DNA from: Terriglobia bacterium
Lineage (GTDB): Bacteria; Acidobacteriota; Terriglobia; Bryobacterales; Bryobacteraceae
DNA length: 64,000 nt
Direction of reading: 5' to 3'
Assembly (NCBI GenBank): GCA_020073265.1
Contig: JAIQFN010000001.1
Location: 124,001 to 188,000, forward strand
Notes under the pieces: generated by a model
Told to the model about the DNA's origin: nothing
The model's input: only the letters and a program-made list of their open reading frames with translations
Database searches by the model: none
Made by a program: the position numbers and the translations under genes
Part shown: positions 17,253-26,607 of the stretch, in pieces
Numbering within the stretch: position 1 is the first letter of the stretch
How the letters are laid out: every line of letters starts with the position of its first letter

Positions 17253-18979
17253 GATTTTCGGATTGCCTTTTCGAATCGAGCCAGCGGCAGCGCATTCAGC
17301 ACGTCGCCGGCTTCCAGCCAGCCACGCCGCGCGGTGATGACTCCGTACTGCATGTTGACGGCGAGATGCTTGGGATGGTGCGAATCGGTCGAGATGGCGA
17401 ACTTCGCGCCCAGGCCTTTCGCGGTTCGCACCTGCGCGCTGGCCAGATCCAGCCGCTCCGGGCTGCCGTTGATTTCCAGATAGACGTCGCGGCGGGCGGC
17501 TTCCCCGGCCACGCGCTCGAAGTCGAACGGGTACGCCTCGCGATTCAGCAGAATGCGGCCGGTGGGATGCCCCAGAACACGGACGTTGGGCGATTCGAGC
17601 GCGCGCAGCAAGCGGTCCGTCATCTCGGCGGCTTCCAGATTCATGTGGCTGTGGACGCTCGCCACCACGATGTCCAGCTCCGCCAGCGCGTCTTCGGCCA
17701 GGTCCATGGCGCCGTCGCGCCGGATGTCGCATTCCAGGCCGGAGAAAATGCGGATGCCCAGGCCATCGCGATTCAGTTTCCGCACGTGCTTGGCGAACTC
17801 GACCGCGCGCTTCTCGTCCAGGCCGTTGGCCATCGCCAGCGCCTTGGAGTGATCGGTGATGGCGATGTATTGATAGCCCAAGGCGCGCGCCGCCTCGGCC
17901 ATTTCTTCTAGCGTCGCCCGGCCATCGGTTTCGAGCGTATGCATGTGCAGGTCGCCGCGGATGTCGGCCAGCTCGATCAGCTTGGGCAGGCGGCCCTCGA
18001 GTGCGGCCTCGATTTCGCCGCAATTCTCGCGCAGCTCCGGCGGAATCCACTCCAGGCCGAGCGCCCGGTAGACGTCCTCTTCGGTCTCGCCCGCCACGCG
18101 CTGCTCGTTCTCCACACGGAACAGCCCGTATTCATTCAACGTCAGGCCGAGCTTCTGGGCCCGGCTGCGCAGCACGATGTTGTGCTCCTTGCTTCCGGTG
18201 AAATATTGCATGGCCGCGCCGTAGCTTTCATCCGCTAGCGCCCGCAGATCCACCTGCAAACCTTCCAGCCCGAACTGGATGCTGGCCTTGTTGACTCCCT
18301 TGCCGAGTATGTTGTGAGCCTTGGGATGCTTGAGGAATCGTTCCAAAGCTTCCGGGGCGCCCGGACCAGTGGCCAGCAGATCCAGATCGCCGATGGTTTC
18401 CTTGCCGCGCCGCAAGCTGCCGGCCGCCGCGATTTTCTCCAGGCCTCCGCCTTCGGCCAGGTAGGGGATCAGCTCGTCGGCCACTCGTTTGCCGAAGCTC
18501 AGCAGGAACCGGCCGGTCCTCTGCCGGTACTGCGCGATGGACTTGAGCACCTTCTCTTCGAGTTTCGCGCCCATGCGCGGCAGCTCGCGCAGTTTCTGCT
18601 CCTTGCACAATCGCTCCAGCTCATCGATGGTGGCCACCTTGTGGTGCTGGTACACCAGCGCGATGCCCTTGGGCCCCAGCCCCTGGATCTTCAGCAGGTC
18701 GAGCAGAGTCGGCGGGTACTGCGCGAGCAGCGTGTCACGCTTTTCGAAGCTCCCGCGCTTCGAGATTTCTTCCAGCGCCGTCGCGATGCCCTTGCCGACG
18801 CCGGGAACCTCCGTGATCTTCCGCTCCGGATTCGACAGGATGTCTTCCACGCGTTCCGGAAAACCTTCGATCACCGAGGCGGCATTGCGATAGCTGCGGA
18901 TGCGGAATCCGTCCTCGGCGGCGATCTCCATCAGGTCCGCGGTCTCGGCCAGCAGCCGCGCGATTTCACGATTTTCCAT
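17249..18979 (-). CDS. polX: Bacterial DNA polymerase X with PHP 3'-5' exonuclease
   Basis: 576 residues. The order is an 8-kDa-like N-terminal domain, a helix-hairpin-helix [15 protein letters not shown] (about 58-72), a second HhH near [13 protein letters not shown], a nucleotidyltransferase site [17 protein letters not shown] (186-202) with metal-binding aspartates, and a C-terminal PHP domain from about residue 340 with [13 protein letters not shown] (H345, H347, D352), [13 protein letters not shown] and STDSHH. This is the standard bacterial PolX used in gap filling during base-excision repair. It overlaps the CDF gene by 14 bp upstream and the NUDIX gene by 4 bp downstream. Confidence 0.95.
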   Translation of the reverse strand: MENREIARLLAETADLMEIAAEDGFRIRSYRNAASVIEGFPERVEDILSNPERKITEVPGVGKGIATALEEISKRGSFEKRDTLLAQYPPTLLDLLKIQGLGPKGIALVYQHHKVATIDELERLCKEQKLRELPRMGAKLEEKVLKSIAQYRQRTGRFLLSFGKRVADELIPYLAEGGGLEKIAAAGSLRRGKETIGDLDLLATGPGAPEALERFLKHPKAHNILGKGVNKASIQFGLEGLQVDLRALADESYGAAMQYFTGSKEHNIVLRSRAQKLGLTLNEYGLFRVENEQRVAGETEEDVYRALGLEWIPPELRENCGEIEAALEGRLPKLIELADIRGDLHMHTLETDGRATLEEMAEAARALGYQYIAITDHSKALAMANGLDEKRAVEFAKHVRKLNRDGLGIRIFSGLECDIRRDGAMDLAEDALAELDIVVASVHSHMNLEAAEMTDRLLRALESPNVRVLGHPTGRILLNREAYPFDFERVAGEAARRDVYLEINGSPERLDLASAQVRTAKGLGAKFAISTDSHHPKHLAVNMQYGVITARRGWLEAGDVLNALPLARFEKAIRKS

Positions 18980-19871
18980 GCGTACCGCTTGAGATTGTAG
19001 CGGGCTGATAGGGCTCCACGTGAACCAGGACGTCCGCCACCCAGTCCAGCGTCTCCTTCACTTTGATGCGGACCTGCGTGGCGATCTCGTGCGATTCGTA
19101 GACGCTCAGCTCGGGATCCACCTCCAGGTGCAGGTCGACGTGCCACTGCAGGCCGGTCTTGCGCGCATAGCATTTCTCGATGCCGCGGGCGCCCGGAACG
19201 CTCAGGGCCACGTTGCGAATGCGATCCATGGATTGCGCATCCGGCATGGTGTCCATCAACTGCAGCGTCGTGTCGCGCACCACTCGCACGCCCAGGAAGA
19301 TGACGATCAGCCCCACCAGGGATCCGCCAATATGATCGGCGGCGGCAAACCTGACGGGATTGAGCAACGTCAGGCCGAGTCCGACGAAGGCGGTCGCACC
19401 CGAGAGAATATCCACTGTATCGTTCCACGCGTCGGCTTCGAGCGCGGAACTGCGGAGTTTTCGGGAATAGCGCCGCTTGGTAAAACTCAGCACGCTCTTG
19501 ATGACGATCGAAGCAGCCACGGGCCAGAGGGCGTAGGCGGCCGGCACGGGTTGCGGCTCCCAGGCGTGCTCCAGCGATCGCGCTGAAATGAGCGATCCGG
19601 AAATGACCAGCATCAGCCCCACCACCAGAGCGCTCAGCGTCTCCACTCTGCCGTGCCCGTAGGGATGCTGCTCGTCGGGCGGCTTGGCGGCGATCACCAA
19701 TCCCACGAACACCAGGCCCGACGCGAGCACATCGGCGCCCGACTCCACGCCATCGGAAACCACGGCGCTCGAATTCCCCACAATGCCAGTGGCGATCTTG
19801 GCGATCGCCAAGCCGCCGTTTACCAACATGCTGGTGACAGCAACCCGGCGGCTCACCTGCTCCAGGCTCAC
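18966..19871 (-). CDS. Cation diffusion facilitator (CDF) metal efflux transporter
   Basis: 301 residues with six predicted membrane helices, then a C-terminal cytosolic ferredoxin-like domain (from about residue 200). The metal site of helix 2 is in SDGVESGADVLAS and that of helix 5 in DAWNDTVDILSG. The loop HPYGHGRVETLSAL is the CDF signature. The C-terminal domain has CYARKTGLQWHVDLHLEV and ends in VADVLVHVEPY. CDF proteins export Zn, Fe, Mn or Co in exchange for protons; the ion cannot be set from these residues. It is the second gene of a four-gene run with short overlaps at every junction. Confidence 0.93.
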   Translation of the reverse strand: MSLEQVSRRVAVTSMLVNGGLAIAKIATGIVGNSSAVVSDGVESGADVLASGLVFVGLVIAAKPPDEQHPYGHGRVETLSALVVGLMLVISGSLISARSLEHAWEPQPVPAAYALWPVAASIVIKSVLSFTKRRYSRKLRSSALEADAWNDTVDILSGATAFVGLGLTLLNPVRFAAADHIGGSLVGLIVIFLGVRVVRDTTLQLMDTMPDAQSMDRIRNVALSVPGARGIEKCYARKTGLQWHVDLHLEVDPELSVYESHEIATQVRIKVKETLDWVADVLVHVEPYQPATISSGTHGKS

Positions 19872-20203
19872 CTGCGCCTCTTCTTAGCGCTCACCATTTC
19901 ATAACTGCCGCGCACCAGTTGATCGATTTCCTTCCAGTTCAGTTTGGTGTTGGCGCGCAGCGACACCCAGCCGTGCTGGCCCACGTAAGGCGTGCGATAA
20001 AAACGGGCGTCCTCCAGGAACACCGGCTGCATCTTCTTGCCCACCTTGACGCAGATCGAGAGCACTCCTTGATAGGAATCCAGCACCGAAAAGGTCTTGG
20101 TGCCCACCTGAAAGGTAGGATGCCCGAAAGTGGTGGTTTCGCTAGTTTTTGGCAGCGCCAGGCAGATTTCGCGAAGCTTGGCCAGGATTTTCTTCTCGTC
20201 CAT
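19868..20203 (-). CDS. MmcQ/YjbR family protein
   Basis: 111 residues. The compact alpha/beta YjbR fold is recognised from LREICLALPKTSETTTFGHPTF, then FSVLDSYQGVLSICVKV and the C-terminal WVSLRANTKLNWKEIDQLVRGSYEMV. The family is described as having a CyaY-like DNA-binding fold, with no settled cellular function. It ends in a lysine/arginine tail. It is first in the operon with the CDF, PolX and NUDIX genes and overlaps the CDF start by four bases. Confidence 0.88.
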   Translation of the reverse strand: MDEKKILAKLREICLALPKTSETTTFGHPTFQVGTKTFSVLDSYQGVLSICVKVGKKMQPVFLEDARFYRTPYVGQHGWVSLRANTKLNWKEIDQLVRGSYEMVSAKKRRR

Positions 20204-20315
20204 CTTGAATCACTTACCAGCGTACCCAATCCCCGGGGGCGAATCGGCGACCCCCTGGGCTGGCGGCAAACCCTGGCGTCTAAAGTACTAAGGTGTTTCA
20301 GTCGAAACCCTAGGT
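20204..20315. promoter_or_regulatory. Divergent intergenic region with GC-rich hairpin
   Basis: A gap between the YjbR operon (leftward) and the hybrid kinase (rightward). It contains a strong hairpin CCCCGGGGGCGAATCGGCGACCCCC-like block near 20230-20260 and a repeated AAACCCT(G/A)G (about 20269 and 20306). I could not match it to a known riboswitch. A promoter for the kinase is likely around TAAAGTACTAAGG (20281-20293). Confidence 0.3.
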
Positions 20316-23213
20316 ATGCCCCGAGGGTCCGCAGTGCGCGCGGTCGGCGTGACCGTTGGCTTTGGTATCCTCGGCCTGGTTGTTAACCTTGCGCACTTTG
20401 CGATTTTTTCGGACGCTACGCTGCTGCTGGGCGGCGTGTTCTATTTGACCATCGCGCTGCTCTATGGTCCGGTGTATGGAGCCGTCGCCGCCTTGATCGC
20501 CGTGATGCCGGACACGCTGCCTGGGCGCCATCCGGAAACGGCCCTGGTTCTCCTGCTGGAGGCTCCCGTGGTGGGCTGGCTCGCCAAGCGGCGGCTGCTC
20601 CCTATTTTGGCCGACCTCATTTATTGGGCGGCCGTCGGAACGCCGCTCGCGATTCTGCTCTACATCGGCATGCTGAACTACCCGTCGCCCAGCGGCTGGG
20701 TGATGGTGATCAAGCACCCGGTGAACGGCCTGTTGAACCTGATGCTGGCTGAAGTGCTCATCAGCCTTCCGGGGCTGCAGAAGCTTCTCGGTTCCACCGG
20801 CGACGCCGCCGAGCGCAGGCCGCTGCGCGCTTTCCTGACGCACGGCTTTCTGCTGGTGGCCACCGTGCCGCTGCTGTTGCTGAACATCGTCAATGGCGAG
20901 ATCTACGCCGCGCGCCAGCAGACCGACGCCAGCCAGCGTCTGGAGGAAGCCGCCACCGCCATCCGCCAGAACCTGGAGGAGTACGTTACGCGCCATCAGC
21001 TCGCCTTGCTGCTGCTTTCGCGCGCCATCAGCAACGAGGAGCGCTTCGACACCGGCACACTGGACCGCTGGCTGGAACAGGGCCACATGATTTATCCCGG
21101 ATTCCAGACCCTCACGGTGGCCGACGATCAAGGCGTGCCGATCGGCGTGAGTCCGCAGCGTTTCGCGGATGGTAACCCGGTGCTGACGCCCAGGGAATTG
21201 CTGGCGGGCGATCAAGGCACCATGCGCGACCGCGAATATTTCGCTCGCACCATGGCCACGCGGCAATCCACTATCTCGGAGGTCTACATCGGCCGGGTCG
21301 CGTTGCAGCCCACCGTCTCGATCACGGCGCCGATATTCACGCGAACCGGACGGATGCTCGGCATCCTGGTGGGATCGCTGCGGCTCGCGCGCTTTGAAGA
21401 CTTCGGCCGGAACTATCGCAACCTGAAAGGCGCGGACATCCTGGTGCTGGACCAGCATAATCGCGTGATCTACTCCAACCATGGCGCGGAGCATCCGGCG
21501 CTGGCATCCATGGACAACGCTCCGCTGCTCAAAGCCTCCCTCCAGGCGGGTGATGGCAGCCACTTCGTGCTGGACGAGGCCGATGCGAAACAGCGCCGGA
21601 GCCGGTACCTGGCCAGCGGCGCGGTTTGCTCGCTGACCAACTGGCGGGTCCTGATCGAGCAGCCGCTCTCGGAAATTCACCGCTCCACCGAGCGCTATTA
21701 CGGGATGACGGTGACGTGGCTGCTGGGCGCCATCGCTTTGTCGCTGCTGTTTGCCTCCGTGATCGGCGCCAGCACCACCGCTCCACTGGAATTGCTGGTG
21801 AAGCGCGTCCGCAAATTCACCATGCAAGGCGATTCGTCCGAGAAGCTGCAACTGCCCGCCCAGGCGCCCGCCGAAGTCGCCCAGTTGGTGGACGATTTCG
21901 ACCACATGTCGGTGCGCCTGAACGAGTCGTACCGGCAATTGCGCGAGGCGCTGTCCGACAAAGAGCGCCTCAACGCGGAACTCGAGGCGCTGCTGGCCGA
22001 TCTGGACCTGAAGGTTCGAGAACGCACCGCCGAATTGGCCGAGGCGAAAGGCCGCGCTGAAGAGGCCAGCCGCGCCAAGAGCGAGTTCCTGGCCAACATG
22101 AGCCACGAAATCCGCACGCCCATGAACGGCGTGCTCGGCATGATGGGGCTGGTGCTGGGCACCACCGAGCTCCCCGAGGAGCAGCGCGAGTACCTCAACC
22201 TCGCCAAAGCTTCGGCGGATTCCCTGCTCACGCTGCTCAACGATATTCTGGATTTCTCCCGGATCGAAGCCGGCCGGCTGTCGCTCGAGTCCATTCCGTT
22301 CTCGCTGCGCCGCTGCGTTTCCGAAGCCGTCACCGCGCTGGATTTCATGGCGCGGCAAAAGGGACTGGCCATCACCACCGCCATCCGGCCGGAGATTCCG
22401 GATCGCTGGCTGGGCGATCCCAATCGCCTGCGCCAGATCCTGCTCAACCTGATCAACAACGCCGTGAAGTTCACCGCCGCCGGTTCTGTTCATGTCGAAG
22501 CCGGTGTTGGGGAACGCGATGCGGGCTCAAGCGTGATCTGGTTCAGTGTGACCGACACCGGTATCGGACTTTCGGCTTCCCAACAGAGGCTGATCTTCGA
22601 GCCGTTCCGCCAGGCCGACGGGTCCACCAGCCGCAAGTACGGTGGCACCGGGTTGGGCTTGGCCATCTGCTCCAGCCTGGTAAAGATGATGGGCGGCGCG
22701 ATCTCGGTCACCAGCGTTCCTGGGCAAGGCAGCACGTTCTCATTCACCATTCGCTCCACTGAGTGCCTGCATGCCGGGGACGCCGTTCCCGCGGAAGGCA
22801 TCCGCAAGGTTTCAGGAAAGCCGCGCGGCGTCGCCACACTTCGCATTCTGGTAGCCGAAGACAATCCGGTGAATCAATTGCTCGTGGTTCGACTTTTGGA
22901 GGCGCAGGGACATCAGATCACCGTGGCAGGCGATGGACACGCCGCATTGAAGGCCATCGCGGAACAGAGCTTCGACCTGGTTCTCATGGACGTCCAGATG
23001 CCTGGCATGGATGGATTGGAAGCCACTCGATTGTTGCGCGAGCGCGAAAAAGGCTCTGCCAGGAACGTTCCGGTCATCGCCATGACCGCGCATGCCATGC
23101 AAGGCGATCGCGAGAAATGCCTGGCCGCGGGGATGCACGGCTATGTCACCAAACCCATCCGGCCGGAAGAACTGTTCAACGTCATTGAACAGGTGATGCA
23201 CGCTCACGCCTGA
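20316..23213 (+). CDS. Hybrid sensor histidine kinase with receiver domain
   Basis: 965 residues. The order is an N-terminal block of about five membrane helices (residues 1-160) unlike a standard MASE domain; a further helix near 178-195; an extracytoplasmic sensor of CACHE type (about 200-460) with [19 protein letters not shown]; a membrane helix; HAMP (about 490-540); a coiled coil; HisKA with phospho-acceptor H597 in [12 protein letters not shown]; HATPase with N-box LINNAVKFT and DTGIGL; and a receiver domain with D892 in [11 protein letters not shown]. It phosphorylates its own receiver and presumably a separate phosphotransfer partner that is not in the window. The neighbours give no clue to the stimulus. 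Confidence 0.92.
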   Translation: MPRGSAVRAVGVTVGFGILGLVVNLAHFAIFSDATLLLGGVFYLTIALLYGPVYGAVAALIAVMPDTLPGRHPETALVLLLEAPVVGWLAKRRLLPILADLIYWAAVGTPLAILLYIGMLNYPSPSGWVMVIKHPVNGLLNLMLAEVLISLPGLQKLLGSTGDAAERRPLRAFLTHGFLLVATVPLLLLNIVNGEIYAARQQTDASQRLEEAATAIRQNLEEYVTRHQLALLLLSRAISNEERFDTGTLDRWLEQGHMIYPGFQTLTVADDQGVPIGVSPQRFADGNPVLTPRELLAGDQGTMRDREYFARTMATRQSTISEVYIGRVALQPTVSITAPIFTRTGRMLGILVGSLRLARFEDFGRNYRNLKGADILVLDQHNRVIYSNHGAEHPALASMDNAPLLKASLQAGDGSHFVLDEADAKQRRSRYLASGAVCSLTNWRVLIEQPLSEIHRSTERYYGMTVTWLLGAIALSLLFASVIGASTTAPLELLVKRVRKFTMQGDSSEKLQLPAQAPAEVAQLVDDFDHMSVRLNESYRQLREALSDKERLNAELEALLADLDLKVRERTAELAEAKGRAEEASRAKSEFLANMSHEIRTPMNGVLGMMGLVLGTTELPEEQREYLNLAKASADSLLTLLNDILDFSRIEAGRLSLESIPFSLRRCVSEAVTALDFMARQKGLAITTAIRPEIPDRWLGDPNRLRQILLNLINNAVKFTAAGSVHVEAGVGERDAGSSVIWFSVTDTGIGLSASQQRLIFEPFRQADGSTSRKYGGTGLGLAICSSLVKMMGGAISVTSVPGQGSTFSFTIRSTECLHAGDAVPAEGIRKVSGKPRGVATLRILVAEDNPVNQLLVVRLLEAQGHQITVAGDGHAALKAIAEQSFDLVLMDVQMPGMDGLEATRLLREREKGSARNVPVIAMTAHAMQGDREKCLAAGMHGYVTKPIRPEELFNVIEQVMHAHA

Positions 23214-23347
23214 CGTTTCGCCGGTGCTACGCTAACGGGCTAGGGAGCTCCGTTCAGTAGGATGCGCGCCAAGATCTCCATCGAAAGTCTGCTGCAAGAT
23301 CTGCGCTGCGACACGACTAGGGACTGCTGCGACCGCGCGCTCCGCAA

Positions 23348-23353
23348 TATAAT
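23348..23353 (+). promoter_or_regulatory. -10 box for the addB-like gene, five bases before a GTG
   Basis: A perfect TATAAT at 23348-23353, then TGTTC, then GTG at 23359. No ribosome binding site fits between them. This would give a leaderless or near-leaderless transcript for the helicase-nuclease operon. Confidence 0.45.
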
Positions 23354-23358
23354 TGTTC

Positions 23359-26300
23359 GTGGCCCCGCGATTTTTGGTTCGATCGCGCTCGAACGCATTG
23401 CTGCTCGAGCGCGCGGGCGCATTTCTTCGGGATCACGCAGGGAACTCCGAGATCCTCGCTCTCGGCCCGACGCGCGCCGCGGCTAACGAGCTGGCGTTGG
23501 CAACGTTCGAACAGGGCTGCCAGGGCGTTCACGCGCTCACTCTCACGCAGCTCGCCGCCAATCTTGCCGCGCAGCCGATGGGCCGCCGATCGCTCGCTCC
23601 CATCAGCCGCCTGGGTATCGAGGCGCTGGCGGCCCGCGTCGTCCATGCGGCTCAGCGCGCCAACAAGCTCAGCTACTTTTCGCCGGTGGCGCTCACTCCC
23701 GGCTTCCCCCGCGCCGTTGCCAAAACCATCACGGAGCTGCGGCTCAACAATCTCGGCGCTCAGGAACTCCACACTGCTGGAGCGCCCGGAGCGGACCTCG
23801 CGCATCTGCTCGCGCTGTACGAGCAGGAACTCGAACAACGATCCCTCGCCGACCTGCCGATGCTCCTTCAACTCGCCACGAAAGAAGCCGGAGAAGGCGT
23901 ACACCGTTTCCTCAACCTGCCGTTGGTCCTGCTCGATCTCGCCGTCGACTCGCTCCGTCACCAGGCGCTCTTGACCGCTGTAACCGCTCAGTCTCCGGCC
24001 GTCTTTGGGGCTGCGCTTGCAGGCGAGAATCCCGCCGTTGCCGCGCTCGAATTCATGCTCGGAACCCCGCTTGAGGATCTCGATCCGAAGCCGGCCGCTA
24101 CTCTCGACCGCGTGCGTACGTGGCTTTTTTCTCCGGAGCAGCCGCCAGCGTCGGCGCCCGATCCCGATCTGCTGTTTTCAGCGCCCGGCGAAAGTCTCGA
24201 ATGCGTAGAGATCGCTCGCCGCATCCGCGCGGCGGGCCAGCAAGGCACGCCTTTCGATCGCATCGCGATCCTGCTGCGCAACGTCGATCAGTACCAGCCG
24301 CTGGTCGAGGAGGCTTTGCGCCGCGCTTCCATTCCCGGCTACTTCAGCCGCGGAGCCGTGCGTCCGGAACCTTCCGGCCGTGCGTTCCTGGCACTGCTGG
24401 CCTGTGCCGCCGAAGGTTGCTCGGCCTCGCGCTTCGCCGAATACTTGTCGCTGGGCCAGGTGCCGCCGTTGGATGAAAACGGCGCGCCGCAAAAGAGCGC
24501 GCCGCTTTGGGTTCCGCCCGACGACGATGTGCTCGCCAACTTCCCTGCTCCGCCGCCAGGCGCCCCGATCGCGGCGACAACTTCGGAGGAGCCGGAGAGC
24601 GCCACGGAGCCTCCTGCGATCTCCGCGCCGATCGGCTGGGAAAAGCTGCTGGTGGACGCCGCCGTGATCGGGGGCCACGACCGTTGGGCGCGCCGTCTGC
24701 GCGGCCTGCGCGCCGAACTCCAGGCCCAGCTCCGCGATCTGGATAAAGAGGACCAGTCCCATCGCCCGCACATCGAGCGCCGCATCGACCAGCTCACGCG
24801 CCTGGAACATTTCGCGCTGCCCTTGATTGATGCCTTGGACTCGCTGCCGCAATCGGCCAACTGGGGCGAGTGGCTGGACGCTCTCGATGAACTGGCGCGC
24901 CTGGCCCTCCGCCGTCCCGAACCGGTCCTCGCGGTCCTGAGCGAAATGCAGCCCATGAGCGAAGTTGGCCCCGCTTCGCTCGACGAAGTCTACGACGTGC
25001 TTTCAGAAAGACTCGGGTCGTTACGCAACGAGCCGCCCCGACGCCGCTACGGCCACGTCTTCGTGGGATCGATCGAGGAAGCGCGCGGCCGCTGCTTCGA
25101 TATGGTCCTGGTGCCGGGCCTCGCCGAGGGCCTTTTTCCGCGCCGGGCTCTCGAAGACCCGCTGCTGATCGACGAGCACCGCTCGAAATTGGGAGCGGCG
25201 CTCGATACCCAGAGCCAACGCGTCGCGCGCGAGCGCATGCTGCTGCGTTCCGCCGCGGCGGCCGCCGTCACCCGCCTGGTCGTTTCCTATCCGCGCATGG
25301 ACGTGACCCAGGCGCGTCCGCGCGTGCCGTCTTTCTACGCCCTCGAAGTCGTGCGCGCCGCAGAGGGACGCCTTCCGTCGCTGCGCGAATTTGAAAAGCG
25401 CGCCGCCCGCAGCGCTCCGTCGCGCCTGGATTGGCCCGCGCCTGCCGATCCCGAGATCGCCATCGACGATGCCGAGTACGACCTGGCTTCGCTCCAGGCC
25501 GCGCTCAAGCTTCCCCGTGCGCAAGCCAAAGGCAGCGCGCGGTACCTGATGGAAACCAACGATAACCTTTCACGCTCGCTCCGCACCCGCGGCCGGCGTT
25601 GGCGTAATCGCTGGACCCCGGCCGACGGCGTGGTCGATCCGGATGCCGCCACGCTAGCCGTTCTCGCGCAGCATAGCTTCGCTCGCCGTAGCTATTCGCC
25701 TTCCGCGTTGCAGCAGTTCTCCTCCTGCCCCTATCGCTTCCTGCTGCACGCCGTCTTTCAACTGCGCCCTCGCGAAGCTTCCGTACCGCTGGAGCAAATG
25801 GACCCGCTCACCCGCGGCGCGCTATTCCACGCGGTTCAGTTCGAGCTATTTCGCGAGCTCAGTAAGGCCCGGCGGCTTCCGGTCACACCCGACCATCTGG
25901 CGAAGGCGCTGGATCTCGCCGACCAGGTGCTCGACCGCGTCGCCGCCAGGTTCGAAGACGATCTCGCGCCCGCCATTCCGCGCGTCTGGAAAAGCGAAGT
26001 AGAGGATCTGCGCACCGACCTGCGCGGCTGGCTTCTGCAAGTCGCGGCGACCCAGTCTGAATGGCTGCCGGTGCATTTCGAATTTGCCTTCGGCCTGGCG
26101 CCGGACGAGCATCGCGACCCAGCCAGCACCGCTGACGAAGCCGTTATCCTGAACGGCATTCGTCTGCGCGGTTCCATCGACCTGGTGGAAAAGCACGTTG
26201 CCCGCGGCGAGCTGCGCGTCATCGATCACAAGACCGGCAAGGCCCCTCAAAACAGACCCCAGTACGTGGGAGGCGGCGCCATCCTGCAGCCCTTGCTGTA

Positions 26301-26607
26301 TGCCTTGGCCGCCGAGCAGTTGCTGCATCAGCCGGTCGAGTCCGGCAATCTTTTTTTCTGTACGCAACGCGGCGATTTCTCGCAGGTCGGCATTCCGCTT
26401 ACGCAGGAATCGCGTGACCGGCTGGAGCGCGTGCTCAAAACCATTGGTCGCTTCGTGGAAGAAGGTTTTCTGCCTGCCGCGCCCCAAGCCGGAGTTTGCG
26501 GCTACTGCGACTACCGCCCGGTGTGCGGTCCATATGAAGAACAGCGCTCCAGGCGAAAACAGCCCGAACGCCTGGAACCGCTCATCGACATCCGTAACTT
26601 GCCATGA
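23359..26607 (+). CDS. AddB-type subunit, PD-(D/E)XK nuclease of a double-strand-break resection complex
   Basis: 1082 residues. The N-terminal half is a degenerate superfamily-1 helicase-like region (LALGPTRAAANELALATF; HVFVGSIEEARGRCFDMVLVPGLAEG). The C-terminal third is a nuclease domain: SALQQFSSCPYRFLLH (Cys near 793), GSIDLVEKH, VIDHKTGK with the catalytic lysine, and GVCGYCDYRPVC. The last gives CxxCx5C, so with the earlier cysteine it makes the four-cysteine iron-sulphur clasp known from AddB. It overlaps the next gene by four bases. The GTG at 23359 is preferred over the TTG at 23353. A P-loop is not evident, so ATPase activity should reside in the partner. Confidence 0.85.
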   Translation: MAPRFLVRSRSNALLLERAGAFLRDHAGNSEILALGPTRAAANELALATFEQGCQGVHALTLTQLAANLAAQPMGRRSLAPISRLGIEALAARVVHAAQRANKLSYFSPVALTPGFPRAVAKTITELRLNNLGAQELHTAGAPGADLAHLLALYEQELEQRSLADLPMLLQLATKEAGEGVHRFLNLPLVLLDLAVDSLRHQALLTAVTAQSPAVFGAALAGENPAVAALEFMLGTPLEDLDPKPAATLDRVRTWLFSPEQPPASAPDPDLLFSAPGESLECVEIARRIRAAGQQGTPFDRIAILLRNVDQYQPLVEEALRRASIPGYFSRGAVRPEPSGRAFLALLACAAEGCSASRFAEYLSLGQVPPLDENGAPQKSAPLWVPPDDDVLANFPAPPPGAPIAATTSEEPESATEPPAISAPIGWEKLLVDAAVIGGHDRWARRLRGLRAELQAQLRDLDKEDQSHRPHIERRIDQLTRLEHFALPLIDALDSLPQSANWGEWLDALDELARLALRRPEPVLAVLSEMQPMSEVGPASLDEVYDVLSERLGSLRNEPPRRRYGHVFVGSIEEARGRCFDMVLVPGLAEGLFPRRALEDPLLIDEHRSKLGAALDTQSQRVARERMLLRSAAAAAVTRLVVSYPRMDVTQARPRVPSFYALEVVRAAEGRLPSLREFEKRAARSAPSRLDWPAPADPEIAIDDAEYDLASLQAALKLPRAQAKGSARYLMETNDNLSRSLRTRGRRWRNRWTPADGVVDPDAATLAVLAQHSFARRSYSPSALQQFSSCPYRFLLHAVFQLRPREASVPLEQMDPLTRGALFHAVQFELFRELSKARRLPVTPDHLAKALDLADQVLDRVAARFEDDLAPAIPRVWKSEVEDLRTDLRGWLLQVAATQSEWLPVHFEFAFGLAPDEHRDPASTADEAVILNGIRLRGSIDLVEKHVARGELRVIDHKTGKAPQNRPQYVGGGAILQPLLYALAAEQLLHQPVESGNLFFCTQRGDFSQVGIPLTQESRDRLERVLKTIGRFVEEGFLPAAPQAGVCGYCDYRPVCGPYEEQRSRRKQPERLEPLIDIRNLP

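Noticed and set aside
16728-18050. 440-codon frame apparently fusing a long arginine-rich N-terminus to the NUDIX domain
   Set aside because: The N-terminal part is a shadow of polX in another frame. The real NUDIX gene starts at ATG 17252 and overlaps polX by four bases.
20204-20315. Possible c-di-GMP or other riboswitch ahead of the hybrid kinase
   Set aside because: The conserved cores of the riboswitches I know are absent; only a hairpin and a short repeat are seen.
20310-22493. 727-codon minus-strand frame under the hybrid kinase
   Set aside because: It mirrors the kinase, is rich in Gln/Arg/His, and has no Shine-Dalgarno sequence or motif.
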